Notes: generated by a model from the sequence alone, not told the origin. A stretch of DNA of 64,000 nt from Runella salmonicolor (GCF_024158025.1 NZ_JAMZEL010000012.1:1-64000), one strand, 5' to 3'; shown: positions 41,893 to 51,222, counted from the first letter of the stretch. Program-made: numbers and translations.

Positions 41893-42228
41893 ATGCCAAA
41901 ACAATTTCGTCTGCCCATGATTTTAGTACACACTCCTTTTTTGTGGGTGGAAGGGCTGACGTTTTTTCCGTGGGTGTTTTGCCGTGAAGCCAGCCCGCCC
42001 AAATGGCTGCTCAATCACGAGCGCATTCATCTGCGTCAACAGCTTGAGCTGGGAATATTTCTTTTTTATGCCTGGTATCTGGTAGAGTTTCTCGTGCGGT
42101 TGATTCAGTACCGTCGTCGCTATTTAGCATACAGAAATATTAGTTTTGAGCGCGAAGCCTACACAAATGACAAGGATTTAATATACCTAAAGACCCGAAA
42201 AGCTTGGGCTTTTTGGAAATATTTGTGA
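41893..42228 (+). CDS. Small membrane protein with a HExxH metalloprotease motif
   Basis: A 111-aa protein. HERIH near residue 44 is a zinc-metalloprotease-type HExxH motif, followed by one strongly hydrophobic segment (LELGIFLFYAWYLVEFLV) and by FEREAY, whose Glu residues could be the third ligand. I recall similar unannotated proteins in other Bacteroidota with the same NHERIHLRQQLEL and NISFEREAY blocks. This is much shorter than known membrane proteases, so it may be a minimal protease or a non-catalytic relative. It precedes the DUF5916 gene by 90 bp. Confidence 0.7.
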   Translation: MPKQFRLPMILVHTPFLWVEGLTFFPWVFCREASPPKWLLNHERIHLRQQLELGIFLFYAWYLVEFLVRLIQYRRRYLAYRNISFEREAYTNDKDLIYLKTRKAWAFWKYL

Positions 42229-42318
42229 GTTATTGAGCTATGAGATGGTTGTTGGTACACAAAACCCTTAAATTTGTTCTTTCCTAATCTATCTCTCGTA
42301 AACAACCCACCGCATTTG

Positions 42319-44553
42319 ATGAGAATTCTACTTTTACTCCTATTTTCCATCCCAGTCTTATCCCAAAACATAACCCCTTACAAGGTCAATTTCACGACGG
42401 ATAAAATTAAAATTGACGGTGTTTTGGACGAACCCATCTGGGAAAAAAGTACCACATTAGGGGATTTTTGGCAATACTTCCCCACGGATACCCTAAAAGC
42501 CGTGTACAAAACGGATGTAAAAATCGCGTACGACGAGAAATTCGTTTACATCAGCGCCAAATGCTATACCAAAAGCAACAAGTTTGTCATTCTCTCCTAC
42601 CGCCGGGATTATCGGGCGGGCGGCAACGACAACGTCACCTTTGTCATTGATACCTTCAACGATAAGACCAATGCGTTTTTGTTTGGGATGAACCCCTTGG
42701 GCGTAATGCGCGAAGCATTGCTCTACAACGGGGCCACCGACAACTCTTTTTTTAGTGAATTTTGGGATAATAAATGGACGGGCGAATCAAAGATTTATGA
42801 TAACTATTGGACCACCGAAATCGCGATTCCCTTTACGACCTTGCGTTTCAAAGAAAACACGCCTCAATGGTTGTTTAAAAGTTATCGTTTTGATACCCAA
42901 ATAAACGAGCAAAGCACGCTTGTGCAAATTCCCCAAAATCAGATTATCATGAATTTGGGCTATGCCATTCCGATTGAATTCGAAAAACCTTTGAAAAAAT
43001 CAGGTGCCAACATCTCACTGATTCCGTACATTGCGGCGGGCAACGCGCAGGACTTCGTGAATCCTAAAAACCCCAATAATGGAAGCCGGCTCAACTTCGG
43101 AGGAGACGCCAAAATCGCCGTTACGTCGGGGCTTAATTTGGATTTGACCATCAATCCTGATTTTTCCAATGTAGAAGCCGACCGACAAATTATCAACCTT
43201 TCCCGATTTGACATCAACTTTCCCGAACAGCGGCAGTTCTTCTTGGAAAATTCCGATTTGTTTTCGGGTTTCGGAAGTTACGTCATCAACCCTTTTTTGC
43301 CCCCGCAAAGCAACCTTGGCGGAGCGGGCAATCAAATCATCAGTCCTTTTTTCTCGCGTCAAATCGGCATCGCCCGCGACTCCACGACGGGCTTAGGCGT
43401 TCCGAACCGTATTGTGTACGGCGCTCGTTTGAGCGGAAAACTAGACGATAACTGGCGTCTTGGGCTACTCAACGCTCAAACGGCCGATGATGAATTTAAG
43501 GGAATCTCGGGGGCAAATTATGGCGTACTGGCCGTGCAACGGAAGATATTTAACCGGTCAAACATCGCGGCTATTTTTGTCAACAAACAGACCTTACACC
43601 CCGAAATGAGCCCCAAACTGACGAATTTTAACCGAGTGGGTGGTCTGGAATACAATTTTACCTCTAAAGACAGCCGCTGGACGGGCAAAGCCTATTATCA
43701 TCAATCTTTCAGTGAAACCAAGCAAAAAGATGCTTTTGCCAATGGATTCTCCATCATGTACAGTGTATTGAAATATACTTTCCGCTGGGCGCACGATTGG
43801 GTGGGCAAGGGCTACGACGCCGAAGTGGGTTTTGTACCGCGCAAAGATTACCTGCGCATCAACCCTACACTCGGGTTTTCGTTTTATCCGCGCAACAAAC
43901 TCGTCAACCGGTACAGTGTTGGGGTGGCCTTGGAGCAATACACCATGCCCAACATAGGTACCACTGACCGCATAGCGGGGCCGTTTTTGTCAATGTTTTT
44001 CAATAGCTCGGCACGGATGCTGTTTTCAATCAATCAAAACTATACCTATCTTTTTTCTGACTTTGACGCGTTACGCAGCAACAACAAACTGGCTCCTTTA
44101 AAAAGAGGTTCGGAGTATACTTACTACAACGCTTCGCTCAATTATTTCTCGGACCAACGCAAAAAATGGTGGCTTTTTGCCCAGCCGCTCATCGGGCAAT
44201 ATTACGACGGAAACATCGTGAGTCTGGCGGGCTCGCTCAACTATCGTTATCAGCCCTACATTGCGTTGGCGATGAACTTCACCTACAACCACATTGATTT
44301 GCCCATCGGCAAAAACAACGTTTTTTTGATTGGCCCACGCTTAGACTGGACGTTCTCTAAAAAGGTTTTTTTGACAACCTATATGCAATACAACAGTCAA
44401 TTTGAGAACATGAATATCAATACGCGTTTTCAGTGGCGTTTTGCGCCCGTGTCAGATTTCTTTTTGGTCTATATCGACAACTACAACACCGCCAACGGCC
44501 AATCTCGCAACCGTTCTATCCAAGCCAAGCTGACGTATTGGTTTAATCTGTAA
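42319..44553 (+). CDS. DUF5916 protein with N-terminal CBM9-like domain
   Basis: A 744-aa secreted protein (signal peptide MRILLLLLFSIPVLSQ) with a family-9 carbohydrate-binding-like beta-sandwich (about 20-200: KIDGVLDEPIWEKSTTLGDF, VKIAYDEKFVYISAKCY) and a DUF5916 region predicted to form an outer-membrane beta-barrel (FPEQRQFFLENSDLFSGFG, PFFSRQIGI, ending in an aromatic residue-rich strand WFNL). It probably sits in the outer membrane; function unknown. The frame opens at 42274 but Met at 42319 begins the signal peptide. Confidence 0.85.
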   Translation: MRILLLLLFSIPVLSQNITPYKVNFTTDKIKIDGVLDEPIWEKSTTLGDFWQYFPTDTLKAVYKTDVKIAYDEKFVYISAKCYTKSNKFVILSYRRDYRAGGNDNVTFVIDTFNDKTNAFLFGMNPLGVMREALLYNGATDNSFFSEFWDNKWTGESKIYDNYWTTEIAIPFTTLRFKENTPQWLFKSYRFDTQINEQSTLVQIPQNQIIMNLGYAIPIEFEKPLKKSGANISLIPYIAAGNAQDFVNPKNPNNGSRLNFGGDAKIAVTSGLNLDLTINPDFSNVEADRQIINLSRFDINFPEQRQFFLENSDLFSGFGSYVINPFLPPQSNLGGAGNQIISPFFSRQIGIARDSTTGLGVPNRIVYGARLSGKLDDNWRLGLLNAQTADDEFKGISGANYGVLAVQRKIFNRSNIAAIFVNKQTLHPEMSPKLTNFNRVGGLEYNFTSKDSRWTGKAYYHQSFSETKQKDAFANGFSIMYSVLKYTFRWAHDWVGKGYDAEVGFVPRKDYLRINPTLGFSFYPRNKLVNRYSVGVALEQYTMPNIGTTDRIAGPFLSMFFNSSARMLFSINQNYTYLFSDFDALRSNNKLAPLKRGSEYTYYNASLNYFSDQRKKWWLFAQPLIGQYYDGNIVSLAGSLNYRYQPYIALAMNFTYNHIDLPIGKNNVFLIGPRLDWTFSKKVFLTTYMQYNSQFENMNINTRFQWRFAPVSDFFLVYIDNYNTANGQSRNRSIQAKLTYWFNL

Positions 44554-44559
44554 TATTCT

Positions 44560-44600
44560 ATTCACCGCAGATGACCTTTTGAATGTTATCTGCGGTGAAT
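44560..44600 (+). terminator. Hairpin after the DUF5916 gene
   Basis: A perfect 13-bp stem (ATTCACCGCAGAT / complement) with a 15-nt loop, 7 bp after the stop. A third partial copy of TCTGCGGTG lies at 44610-44618. Confidence 0.75.
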
Positions 44601-45012
44601 GCTCAGTGTTCTGCGGTGCCCCCCCCTTCAATTCTCCTCTTTAATGAAAACTTTTCCCTGTTCTGCCATTTCGGGCGTAATAGCCAGTCCGTGCACGTTT
44701 AGGGCATGAGCCGCGGCTATGTTTAGTACTTCTTCTTTGGTAGGTAGTTTTATTGAAATTCAGCAAACAGGTAGATTCTAAGTTGTATATTGGGTACCAA
44801 GGATGGGAGAGTTGATGTGTGAAAGATGTAATTCTTCAAGGTAAAAGTGTAATGATTTTGGGCCTAAAAAACGGATTTTTGCGGTACAAAAAAATGTTCA
44901 AAAACCAAAAACAGAAGCAATGTTTTTGTAGGTCAATAAAAGAAGGAGGAGACTATTATCACTTCTTTACACAAATTGATATTAATTACACAATCCAAAA
45001 CTAACACACACC
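44601..45012. other. Intergenic stretch with a gene remnant
   Basis: 412 bp between the DUF5916 gene and the 129-aa protein gene. It holds a C8 homopolymer run, a minus-strand coding remnant (44628-44759) and AT-rich sequence upstream of 45013. A 61-codon frame at 44819-45004 has Lys/Gln-rich, unnatural composition and is not called. Confidence 0.5.
44628..44759 (-). pseudogene. C-terminal gene remnant, no start codon
   Basis: On the minus strand, 43 codons read ISIKLPTKEEVLNIAAAHAL... and end ...FIKEEN before a stop. Composition is fully protein-like (KEEVLNIAAAHALNVHGL, TPEMAEQGKVFIKEEN) but there is no ATG/GTG/TTG start and a stop lies directly upstream. It looks like the tail of a lost gene. 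I do not recognise the family. Confidence 0.45.
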
Positions 45013-45402
45013 ATGACAACATCAAAGAAAATTGGCATTTGGATGGATTCAGAAAGCGCTCACTTTATGGAATTTACGGATGAACCCAAACAAGATGCCG
45101 AAATTGAGTCAACATTTACGCACGAAGCGAAGGAAATCAGTTTAGGAAAGAATGAAAATATAATGCACAATAAAGAGCAACATCAACAGGCCGATTATTA
45201 CAAACGGTTGGGGGAGGTTATCAAAAACTATGATGAAGTACTCCTTTTTGGTCCTACCAACGCCAAGGCCGAACTTGTTAATCTATTAAAAACCGACCAC
45301 CATTTTGATAATATAAAGATTGAAGTTATGTCGACTGAAAAAATGACCGAAAACCAACTTCATGCCTTCGTTAAAGACCATTTTTCTAAAACCAGCCACT
45401 AG
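45013..45402 (+). CDS. Small conserved protein, possible eRF1/host-attachment-like fold
   Basis: A 129-aa cytoplasmic protein opening TSKKIGIWMDSESAHFMEF, then an acidic and His-rich middle, then YYKRLGEVIKNYDEVLLFGPTNAKAELVNLL. The last part resembles the C-terminal (domain 3) segment of archaeal/eukaryotic eRF1-Pelota-like folds and the bacterial 'host attachment' relatives, but the similarity is only by eye. Function is not assigned. It is a single gene in a 1.3-kb region with little else. Confidence 0.65.
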   Translation: MTTSKKIGIWMDSESAHFMEFTDEPKQDAEIESTFTHEAKEISLGKNENIMHNKEQHQQADYYKRLGEVIKNYDEVLLFGPTNAKAELVNLLKTDHHFDNIKIEVMSTEKMTENQLHAFVKDHFSKTSH

Positions 45403-45865
45403 GTCAGAATTTAAAATTCCAATTAATATCCGAGAATAGATGAAGCAGGAGGTGAAAGCATCACTCCAGTAAATAATCTCCAATGTAATGTAACCATAAT
45501 GGCTACCTTACTGAAACATAAGGTAGTATAACGTGAGGAAAAGCGATACTGGCTCCTGTTTTTCAGGAGCCAGTATTGTAAATAAATGGTACGCAACCTT
45601 AGGTCACCTTTAAGTAACATATTGGTTACCTACAATCTGAAACGTAGCGGTTAAACTATGTTTCATAATTGCACTTACCCCTACGGTGGCATATAACCAT
45701 AAAATGCAACTTCAACCGATTGTTGGGCAAACAATCCTACCAAAGCCGCTGTTATTCGGCTAATCTGACGTAATTTTGCAAACCACATTGAGTATTAAGT
45801 ATTGAGTACAGTTTTTGTACCAAGCTCTTACTACTCAATACGCTGCACTCAATACTAAATTTTTA
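45403..45865. other. Intergenic stretch with two hairpins and an inverted repeat
   Basis: 463 bp upstream of lepA with no convincing gene. It has a hairpin at 45503-45526 (CTACCTTA stem), a strong terminator-like hairpin at 45546-45576, a -7-like box TAATTTTG at 45771-45778 and an inverted repeat (45798-45811 / 45843-45856) directly before the lepA start. Confidence 0.5.
45546..45576 (+). terminator. Terminator-like hairpin in the lepA upstream gap
   Basis: A perfect 13-bp stem (ATACTGGCTCCTG / complement) with a TTTTT loop. It lies 144 bp after the nearest upstream gene, so it ends either a long 3' leader or a separate small transcript. Confidence 0.6.
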
Positions 45866-47653
45866 ATGAAACACATTCGTAATTTCTGCATTATTGCCCA
45901 CATTGACCACGGCAAAAGCACGCTGGCCGACCGCTTATTGGAGTTTACCAAGACGGTCACTAACCGTCAAATGCAAGCCCAGCTACTTGATGACATGGAT
46001 TTGGAGCGTGAGCGCGGTATCACCATCAAGAGCCACGCCATCCAAATGGACTATTTATATAAAGGCGAAAAGTACACCCTTAATTTGATTGATACGCCCG
46101 GCCACGTGGATTTTAGCTACGAGGTATCACGCTCGATTGCCGCCTGCGAAGGCGCACTGTTGCTCGTAGATGCTTCGCAAGGCGTAGAGGCACAAACGAT
46201 TTCTAACCTGTATTTGGCGATGAATCAGGGGTTGGTCATCATCCCTGTTTTGAACAAAATTGACCTTCCAGGTGCCATGCCCGAAGAAGTCAAAGACGAA
46301 ATGGAAGACCTCCTCGGCTGCGACCGCGACGATATCATTCCCGCCTCGGGCAAAGCAGGCATCGGCATTGAAGAAATTTTAGCGGCCATTATTGAGCGTG
46401 TTCCCGCCCCCAAAGGCAATCCTGATATTGAGCTCCAAGCCCTGATTTTTGACTCTGTTTTTAATTCTTATCGCGGTATTGAAGTAATTTTCCGCGTTCA
46501 GAACGGTAGCATCCGCAAAGGCGATAAGGTAAAATTTGTGGCCACGGGCAAAGAATACAATGCCGACGAAATCGGGACGCTACGTCTGGAAAAAGAACCC
46601 AAAGATGTGATTGAATGCGGCGATGTAGGGTACTTGATTTCGGGTATCAAAGTAGCCCGTGAAGTAAAAGTTGGAGATACAATCACGCACGTAGATAAAC
46701 CTTCCAAAGAACCCATCAAAGGGTTTGAAGAAGTAAAGCCAATGGTTTTTGCGGGACTTTATCCCGTCGAAACCAGCGAGTTTGAAGAAATGCGGGAAGC
46801 CATGGAAAAGCTGCAACTCAACGATGCAGCCCTCGTGTGGGAACCCGAAACGTCGGCGGCGTTGGGCTTCGGTTTTCGTTGCGGCTTCTTAGGAATGTTG
46901 CACATGGAAATCGTGCAGGAACGCCTAGAGCGGGAGTTTGACATGACCGTGATTACGACCGTTCCTTCGGTAAAATTCAACGTGGTGACCACCAAAGGAA
47001 ACATGCTCGAAGTAAGTGCACCTTCTGAAATGCCCGAACCCAACTATATTGAGTGGATTGAGGAGCCTTTTATCAAAGCACAAATCATCACGAAGTCTGA
47101 ATACATCGGGCCCATTTTGAAGCTTTGTATGGACAAGCGCGGCCTGCTCAAAAACCAAAACTACCTTACCGCCGAGCGTGTGGAGTTGGTGTTTGAAATG
47201 CCATTGGCTGAAGTAGTATTTGACTTTTTCGATAAGTTAAAAACCATCTCGCGCGGATATGCTTCGCTCGACTATGAGCTGCTGGATTACCGTGAGTCAG
47301 ACATGATTAAACTCGACGTGATGCTCAACGGCGACGGCATAGATGCCCTTTCGGCCATCGTACACCGTACCAAAGCCTACGAATGGGGAAAGAAACTTTG
47401 CGAAAAATTGCGCGAACTTATTCCTCGTCAGATGTTTGAGATTGCCATTCAGGCCGCTATCGGACAAAAAATCATTGCCCGCGAAACCGTCAAAGCCATG
47501 CGTAAAGACGTACTGGCCAAGTGTTACGGAGGAGATATTTCTCGTAAACGTAAACTGTTGGAAAAACAGAAAAAAGGAAAGAAACGGATGCGTCAGGTCG
47601 GTAGCGTAGAAATCCCGCAAGAGGCGTTTATGGCGGTGTTAAAGATTAATTAA
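45866..47653 (+). CDS. lepA: Elongation factor 4 (LepA)
   Basis: A 595-aa translational GTPase. G1 AHIDHGKST, G2/G3 ERERGITIKSH and DTPGHVDF, G4 NKIDLPGA are all visible, followed by the EF4-specific C-terminal domain (KRMRQVGSVEIPQEAFMAVLKIN). It back-translocates or remodels ribosomes under stress. The frame opens at 45815, but Met18 at 45866 is the family start; the extra codons read through an inverted repeat. Confidence 0.97.
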   Translation: MKHIRNFCIIAHIDHGKSTLADRLLEFTKTVTNRQMQAQLLDDMDLERERGITIKSHAIQMDYLYKGEKYTLNLIDTPGHVDFSYEVSRSIAACEGALLLVDASQGVEAQTISNLYLAMNQGLVIIPVLNKIDLPGAMPEEVKDEMEDLLGCDRDDIIPASGKAGIGIEEILAAIIERVPAPKGNPDIELQALIFDSVFNSYRGIEVIFRVQNGSIRKGDKVKFVATGKEYNADEIGTLRLEKEPKDVIECGDVGYLISGIKVAREVKVGDTITHVDKPSKEPIKGFEEVKPMVFAGLYPVETSEFEEMREAMEKLQLNDAALVWEPETSAALGFGFRCGFLGMLHMEIVQERLEREFDMTVITTVPSVKFNVVTTKGNMLEVSAPSEMPEPNYIEWIEEPFIKAQIITKSEYIGPILKLCMDKRGLLKNQNYLTAERVELVFEMPLAEVVFDFFDKLKTISRGYASLDYELLDYRESDMIKLDVMLNGDGIDALSAIVHRTKAYEWGKKLCEKLRELIPRQMFEIAIQAAIGQKIIARETVKAMRKDVLAKCYGGDISRKRKLLEKQKKGKKRMRQVGSVEIPQEAFMAVLKIN

Positions 47654-47662
47654 TGTATAAAT

Positions 47663-48253
47663 ATGGGTTTGCCAGCACACAATCATCAATTTTATACCAT
47701 TGCTGAATACCTTGAACTCGAACGCCAAACTGGCATTAAATACGAGTATGAAGACGGTGAAGTATTTGCGATGGCTGGAGGAACGGTTGAACATAGTCTT
47801 ATTGGAAACAACATAGGTGGAGAACTCCGCCGTGTTCTCAAAAATCGCCCGTGTAATGCCTACAACAGCGACCTAAAAATCGCCATCAGCGAGGAAAAAT
47901 ATCGCTACGCGGATGCATCGGTGATTTGTGGCCCCGTAGAGTATTTTGATGAGAATCCCGAAGCCGCCAAAAATCCCGTGCTGATTGTAGAAGTGCTTTC
48001 CGAAAGTTCGGAATCGTACGACCGAGGTGAGAAATTTAAAAAATACCGTCAAATTCCAACTTTCAGGGAATATGTATTAATTGAGCAACGCTTTCCGTTG
48101 GTAGAAGTATTTTTTAAAATAGACGAAAAGACTTGGCAATACCGAGTCTATGAGCAATTGGACCAAATGGTGCAGTTAGATTCTATCGAAGCCGAAATTC
48201 CGCTTGCCGAATTATACAGCGGAGTGATTTTTAATGAACAAACATCGAACTAA
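47663..48253 (+). CDS. Uma2 family (DUF820) restriction-like protein
   Basis: A 196-aa protein with the Uma2/DUF820 PD-(D/E)XK fold: IAEYLELERQTGIKYEYEDGEVFAMAGGTVEHSLIGNNI, YADASVICGPVEYF (Asp), PVLIVEVLSESSESYDRGEKFKKYRQIP (Glu, Lys). These proteins are very abundant in Bacteroidota and cyanobacteria but their role is unclear. It follows lepA by 9 nt, which suggests cotranscription by position only. Confidence 0.88.
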   Translation: MGLPAHNHQFYTIAEYLELERQTGIKYEYEDGEVFAMAGGTVEHSLIGNNIGGELRRVLKNRPCNAYNSDLKIAISEEKYRYADASVICGPVEYFDENPEAAKNPVLIVEVLSESSESYDRGEKFKKYRQIPTFREYVLIEQRFPLVEVFFKIDEKTWQYRVYEQLDQMVQLDSIEAEIPLAELYSGVIFNEQTSN

Positions 48254-48343
48254 TTTCTGAAAGAAATAAACGACTTTTGAGTGTTTCTACTAATTTTGAC
48301 ACTCGAAACTTAAAGGAACTATTCCCTATTCATTCTCACTCAT

Positions 48344-49966
48344 ATGGCAGAAGTAATCCGAATGCCCAAGATGTCCGATACCATGACCGAAGGCGTCATA
48401 GCAGCTTGGAACAAGAAAGTAGGAGATGTAATTAAATCAGGCGATATCATTGCCGAAGTAGAAACCGATAAAGCGACCATGGACTTGGAGTCCTACCAAG
48501 AAGGTACACTTTTGTACATTGGCGTAGAAAAAGGCGCTGCCGTACCCGTAGATGGCATCATGGCAATCGTGGGTGCGCCCGGCGAAGATTACAAGGCGCT
48601 TCTTGATGGCGGCGCTGCTCCATCTCAACCCGCACCTGCCACAGTTCCCGCTGAGCAACCAGCGGCGGCACCTGCTCCCGCAGTAGCAGCCCCTGCGCCC
48701 GCCGCAAATGTCAACGCGACGATTGTAAGAATGCCTAAAATGAGCGATACCATGACCGAAGGGGTACTGGTAGCGTGGCTAAAAAAAGTAGGAGACAAAG
48801 TAAAATCAGGCGATATTCTGGCCGAAGTCGAAACCGACAAAGCCACCATGGAACTTGAAAACTACGAAGACGGCACCTTGCTCTACGTTGGAGCCAAAGA
48901 AGGAGAAGCCGTAGCCGTAGATGGCGTCATTGCTATCATTGGCGAAGACGGCGCTGATTACCAAGCTTTATTGAACAGCGATGGTCAACCAGCCCCCGTT
49001 GCAGTCGCAGCACCTGCTCCCGCCGCAACGACTCCTGCTGCTCAGGCCCCGCAAGTCTCCGACAACGGTACCGACGCTCGCATTAAGGCGTCGCCATTGG
49101 CAAAAGCGTTGGCAAAAGATAAAAACGTTGATTTAACCAAAATCACGGGTTCGGGCGAAGGTGGACGTATTGTTAAGAAAGACATTGACGCCGCACAATC
49201 AGCACCTGCAAAGCCCGTAGCCACTCCAGCTCCAGTACCACAGGCTGCTGCTCCTGCACCCGCCGCCGCTCCAGCGCCCGTGGGCGAATACGAGGACGTG
49301 CCGGTGTCGCAAATGCGCAAAACCATTGCCCGTCGTTTGAGCGAAAGTTTGTTTACAGCTCCGCATTTCTACCTGACCATGGAAATTACCATGGACAAAG
49401 CCATGGAATTGCGCGGTAAAATCAACGAAGTTAGCCCTGTCAAAATATCATTTAACGACATGGTCATCAAAGCCGCAGCGTTGGCATTGAAACAACATCC
49501 TGCCGTTAACTCTGCGTGGTTGGGTGATAAGATTCGCAAATATCATTACGTAAATATTGGCGTGGCGGTAGCCGTTGACGAAGGTCTGTTGGTTCCCGTG
49601 GTGCGTGACGCCGACAAGAAAGTACTTTCCATTATTGCTGGAGAAGTGAAAGAAATGGCCGCCAAAGCCAAGGACAAAAAACTTCAACCTAAAGATTGGG
49701 AAGGCAATACATTCTCGATTTCAAACCTTGGAATGTTTGGGATCGACGAATTTACGGCCATTATCAATCCGCCAGATTCGTGCATCATGGCCGTGGGTGG
49801 CATCAAGAAAGTAGCCGCTTTCAAAGAAGACGGTACGATTTATCCCACCAATATCATGAAAGTAACGCTCTCTTGCGACCACCGCGTGGTAGATGGTGCT
49901 ACAGGCTCGGCCTTCCTCCAAACGTTTAAGAAACTGTTGGAGAACCCGCTCGGAATGTTGGTATAA
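48344..49966 (+). CDS. pdhC: Pyruvate dehydrogenase E2, dihydrolipoamide acetyltransferase
   Basis: A 540-aa E2 subunit. Two lipoyl domains (about 1-78 and 127-205) each carry the lipoylated Lys in ETDKATM (K43 in the first). Ala/Pro-rich linkers follow, then a peripheral subunit-binding domain (about 245-280, IKASPLAKALAKDKNVDLTKITGSGEGGRIVKKDI) and the catalytic domain ending with CDHRVVDGATGSAFLQ (catalytic His). It transfers acetyl groups from E1 to CoA. No E1 or E3 gene is in this window. Confidence 0.95.
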   Translation: MAEVIRMPKMSDTMTEGVIAAWNKKVGDVIKSGDIIAEVETDKATMDLESYQEGTLLYIGVEKGAAVPVDGIMAIVGAPGEDYKALLDGGAAPSQPAPATVPAEQPAAAPAPAVAAPAPAANVNATIVRMPKMSDTMTEGVLVAWLKKVGDKVKSGDILAEVETDKATMELENYEDGTLLYVGAKEGEAVAVDGVIAIIGEDGADYQALLNSDGQPAPVAVAAPAPAATTPAAQAPQVSDNGTDARIKASPLAKALAKDKNVDLTKITGSGEGGRIVKKDIDAAQSAPAKPVATPAPVPQAAAPAPAAAPAPVGEYEDVPVSQMRKTIARRLSESLFTAPHFYLTMEITMDKAMELRGKINEVSPVKISFNDMVIKAAALALKQHPAVNSAWLGDKIRKYHYVNIGVAVAVDEGLLVPVVRDADKKVLSIIAGEVKEMAAKAKDKKLQPKDWEGNTFSISNLGMFGIDEFTAIINPPDSCIMAVGGIKKVAAFKEDGTIYPTNIMKVTLSCDHRVVDGATGSAFLQTFKKLLENPLGMLV

Positions 49967-50075
49967 TCAACCCCACGGCAGCGGCCGACCTTAGTCCCTC
50001 TCCTACTGTCATTTTTTAGGAGAGGGATTTTTATTGTCCATCAATTGTTTTTCAATCATCAGACTCATTTATATC

Positions 50076-50618
50076 ATGCAACCAATTCATGCCACCACCG
50101 TAGTAGGTATCATTCATAACGGAGAAGTAGTAGTAGGCGCCGACGGGCAGGCCACCATGGGAAATACCGTGGCCAAAAGCAACGTTCGTAAAGTAAGAAG
50201 TTTAGCTGGCGGAAAAGTAATTGCGGGATTTGCGGGCTCCACCGCCGACGCGTTTACGCTCATTGAGCGTTTTGAAGAAAAACTCAATGCCTACGGCGGC
50301 AACCTCAAACGCGCCGCCATCGAACTCGCCAAAGACTGGCGCACCGACCGATACCTTCGAAAATTGGAAGCCATGATGATAGTGGCGGGAAAAGAAGAGC
50401 TGCTCGTTATCTCAGGCACCGGCGATGTACTCGAACCCGACAATCAGGTAGCCGCTATCGGCTCAGGAGCGATGTTTGCCCAAAGTGCAGCCTTGGCGCT
50501 CAAAAAACACGCACAGCACCTTTCTGCCGAAGATATGGTCCGCGAAAGTCTCCACATTGCCGCCGATATTTGTATCTATACCAACCACAATCTGGTAGTG
50601 GAGAAAGTCAAAGAATAA
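50076..50618 (+). CDS. hslV: ATP-dependent protease subunit HslV
   Basis: A 180-aa proteasome-like beta subunit. The catalytic N-terminal Thr is T7 in HATTVVGI, exposed after removal of a six-residue leader; GADGQATMGNTVAKSNVRKVR and GSGAMFAQSAALAL are family motifs. It degrades unfolded proteins with the ATPase HslU, which is not in the window. The frame opens at 50034, but MQPIHATTVVG at 50076 is right for the family. Confidence 0.95.
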   Translation: MQPIHATTVVGIIHNGEVVVGADGQATMGNTVAKSNVRKVRSLAGGKVIAGFAGSTADAFTLIERFEEKLNAYGGNLKRAAIELAKDWRTDRYLRKLEAMMIVAGKEELLVISGTGDVLEPDNQVAAIGSGAMFAQSAALALKKHAQHLSAEDMVRESLHIAADICIYTNHNLVVEKVKE

Positions 50619-50661
50619 AGACTGGATTCACTTTTTTGTTTTATAATCAATTACACTTTCT

Positions 50662-51222
50662 ATGAAATACCTCGTCGTAGGTCTCGGCAACATTGGACCT
50701 GAATACGCATTTACGCGCCACAACGTAGGCTTTATGGTACTTGACCGACTGGCTGCCCAACATGACTTTAAGTTTTCGATGCAAAAACTGGCCTATACCG
50801 CCGAGTTTAAATACAAAGGACGGCAGATTTACTTTATCAAACCGACTACCTATATGAACCTCAGCGGCAAAGCCGTGCGCTACTACATGGACGCGTGGAA
50901 AATCCCCGTTGAAAATGTGCTGGTCGTGACGGATGAGATTCAACTTCCGCAGGGCAAGATTCGAATCAAACCCAAAGGCTCCAGCGGAGGACATAACGGC
51001 TTACGAAATATTGAAGAATTGCTGGGCACTCAGGAGTACACCCGGTTGCGGTTTGGGGTTGGCGATGATTTTCCCCGTGGACAACAGGTAAAATATGTTT
51101 TAAGTAATTTTCCCGAAAATAGTTTCGAAGAATTACTCATTGATTTGGACCGTGCAGGAGAAGCAATACTTAGTTTTTGTACTTTAGGACTCCAAAATGC
51201 TATGAATAATTTCAATCAATGA
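50662..51222 (+). CDS. pth: Peptidyl-tRNA hydrolase
   Basis: A 186-aa Pth1-type enzyme that releases peptides from peptidyl-tRNA. The N-terminal MKYLVVGLGNIGPEYAFTRHNVGF contains Asn10 and the catalytic His20. TDEIQLPQGKIRIKPKGSSGGHNGLRNI is also canonical. It follows hslV by 43 bp and may be cotranscribed. Confidence 0.96.
   Translation: MKYLVVGLGNIGPEYAFTRHNVGFMVLDRLAAQHDFKFSMQKLAYTAEFKYKGRQIYFIKPTTYMNLSGKAVRYYMDAWKIPVENVLVVTDEIQLPQGKIRIKPKGSSGGHNGLRNIEELLGTQEYTRLRFGVGDDFPRGQQVKYVLSNFPENSFEELLIDLDRAGEAILSFCTLGLQNAMNNFNQ

Noticed and set aside
44819..45004. 61-codon plus-strand frame before the 129-aa gene
   Set aside because: Lys/Gln-rich composition from A-rich DNA, and it runs into the promoter region of the next gene.
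48655..48720. Ala/Pro repeat in pdhC as a possible DNA repeat element
   Set aside because: It is the normal flexible linker between lipoyl domains of E2 enzymes.
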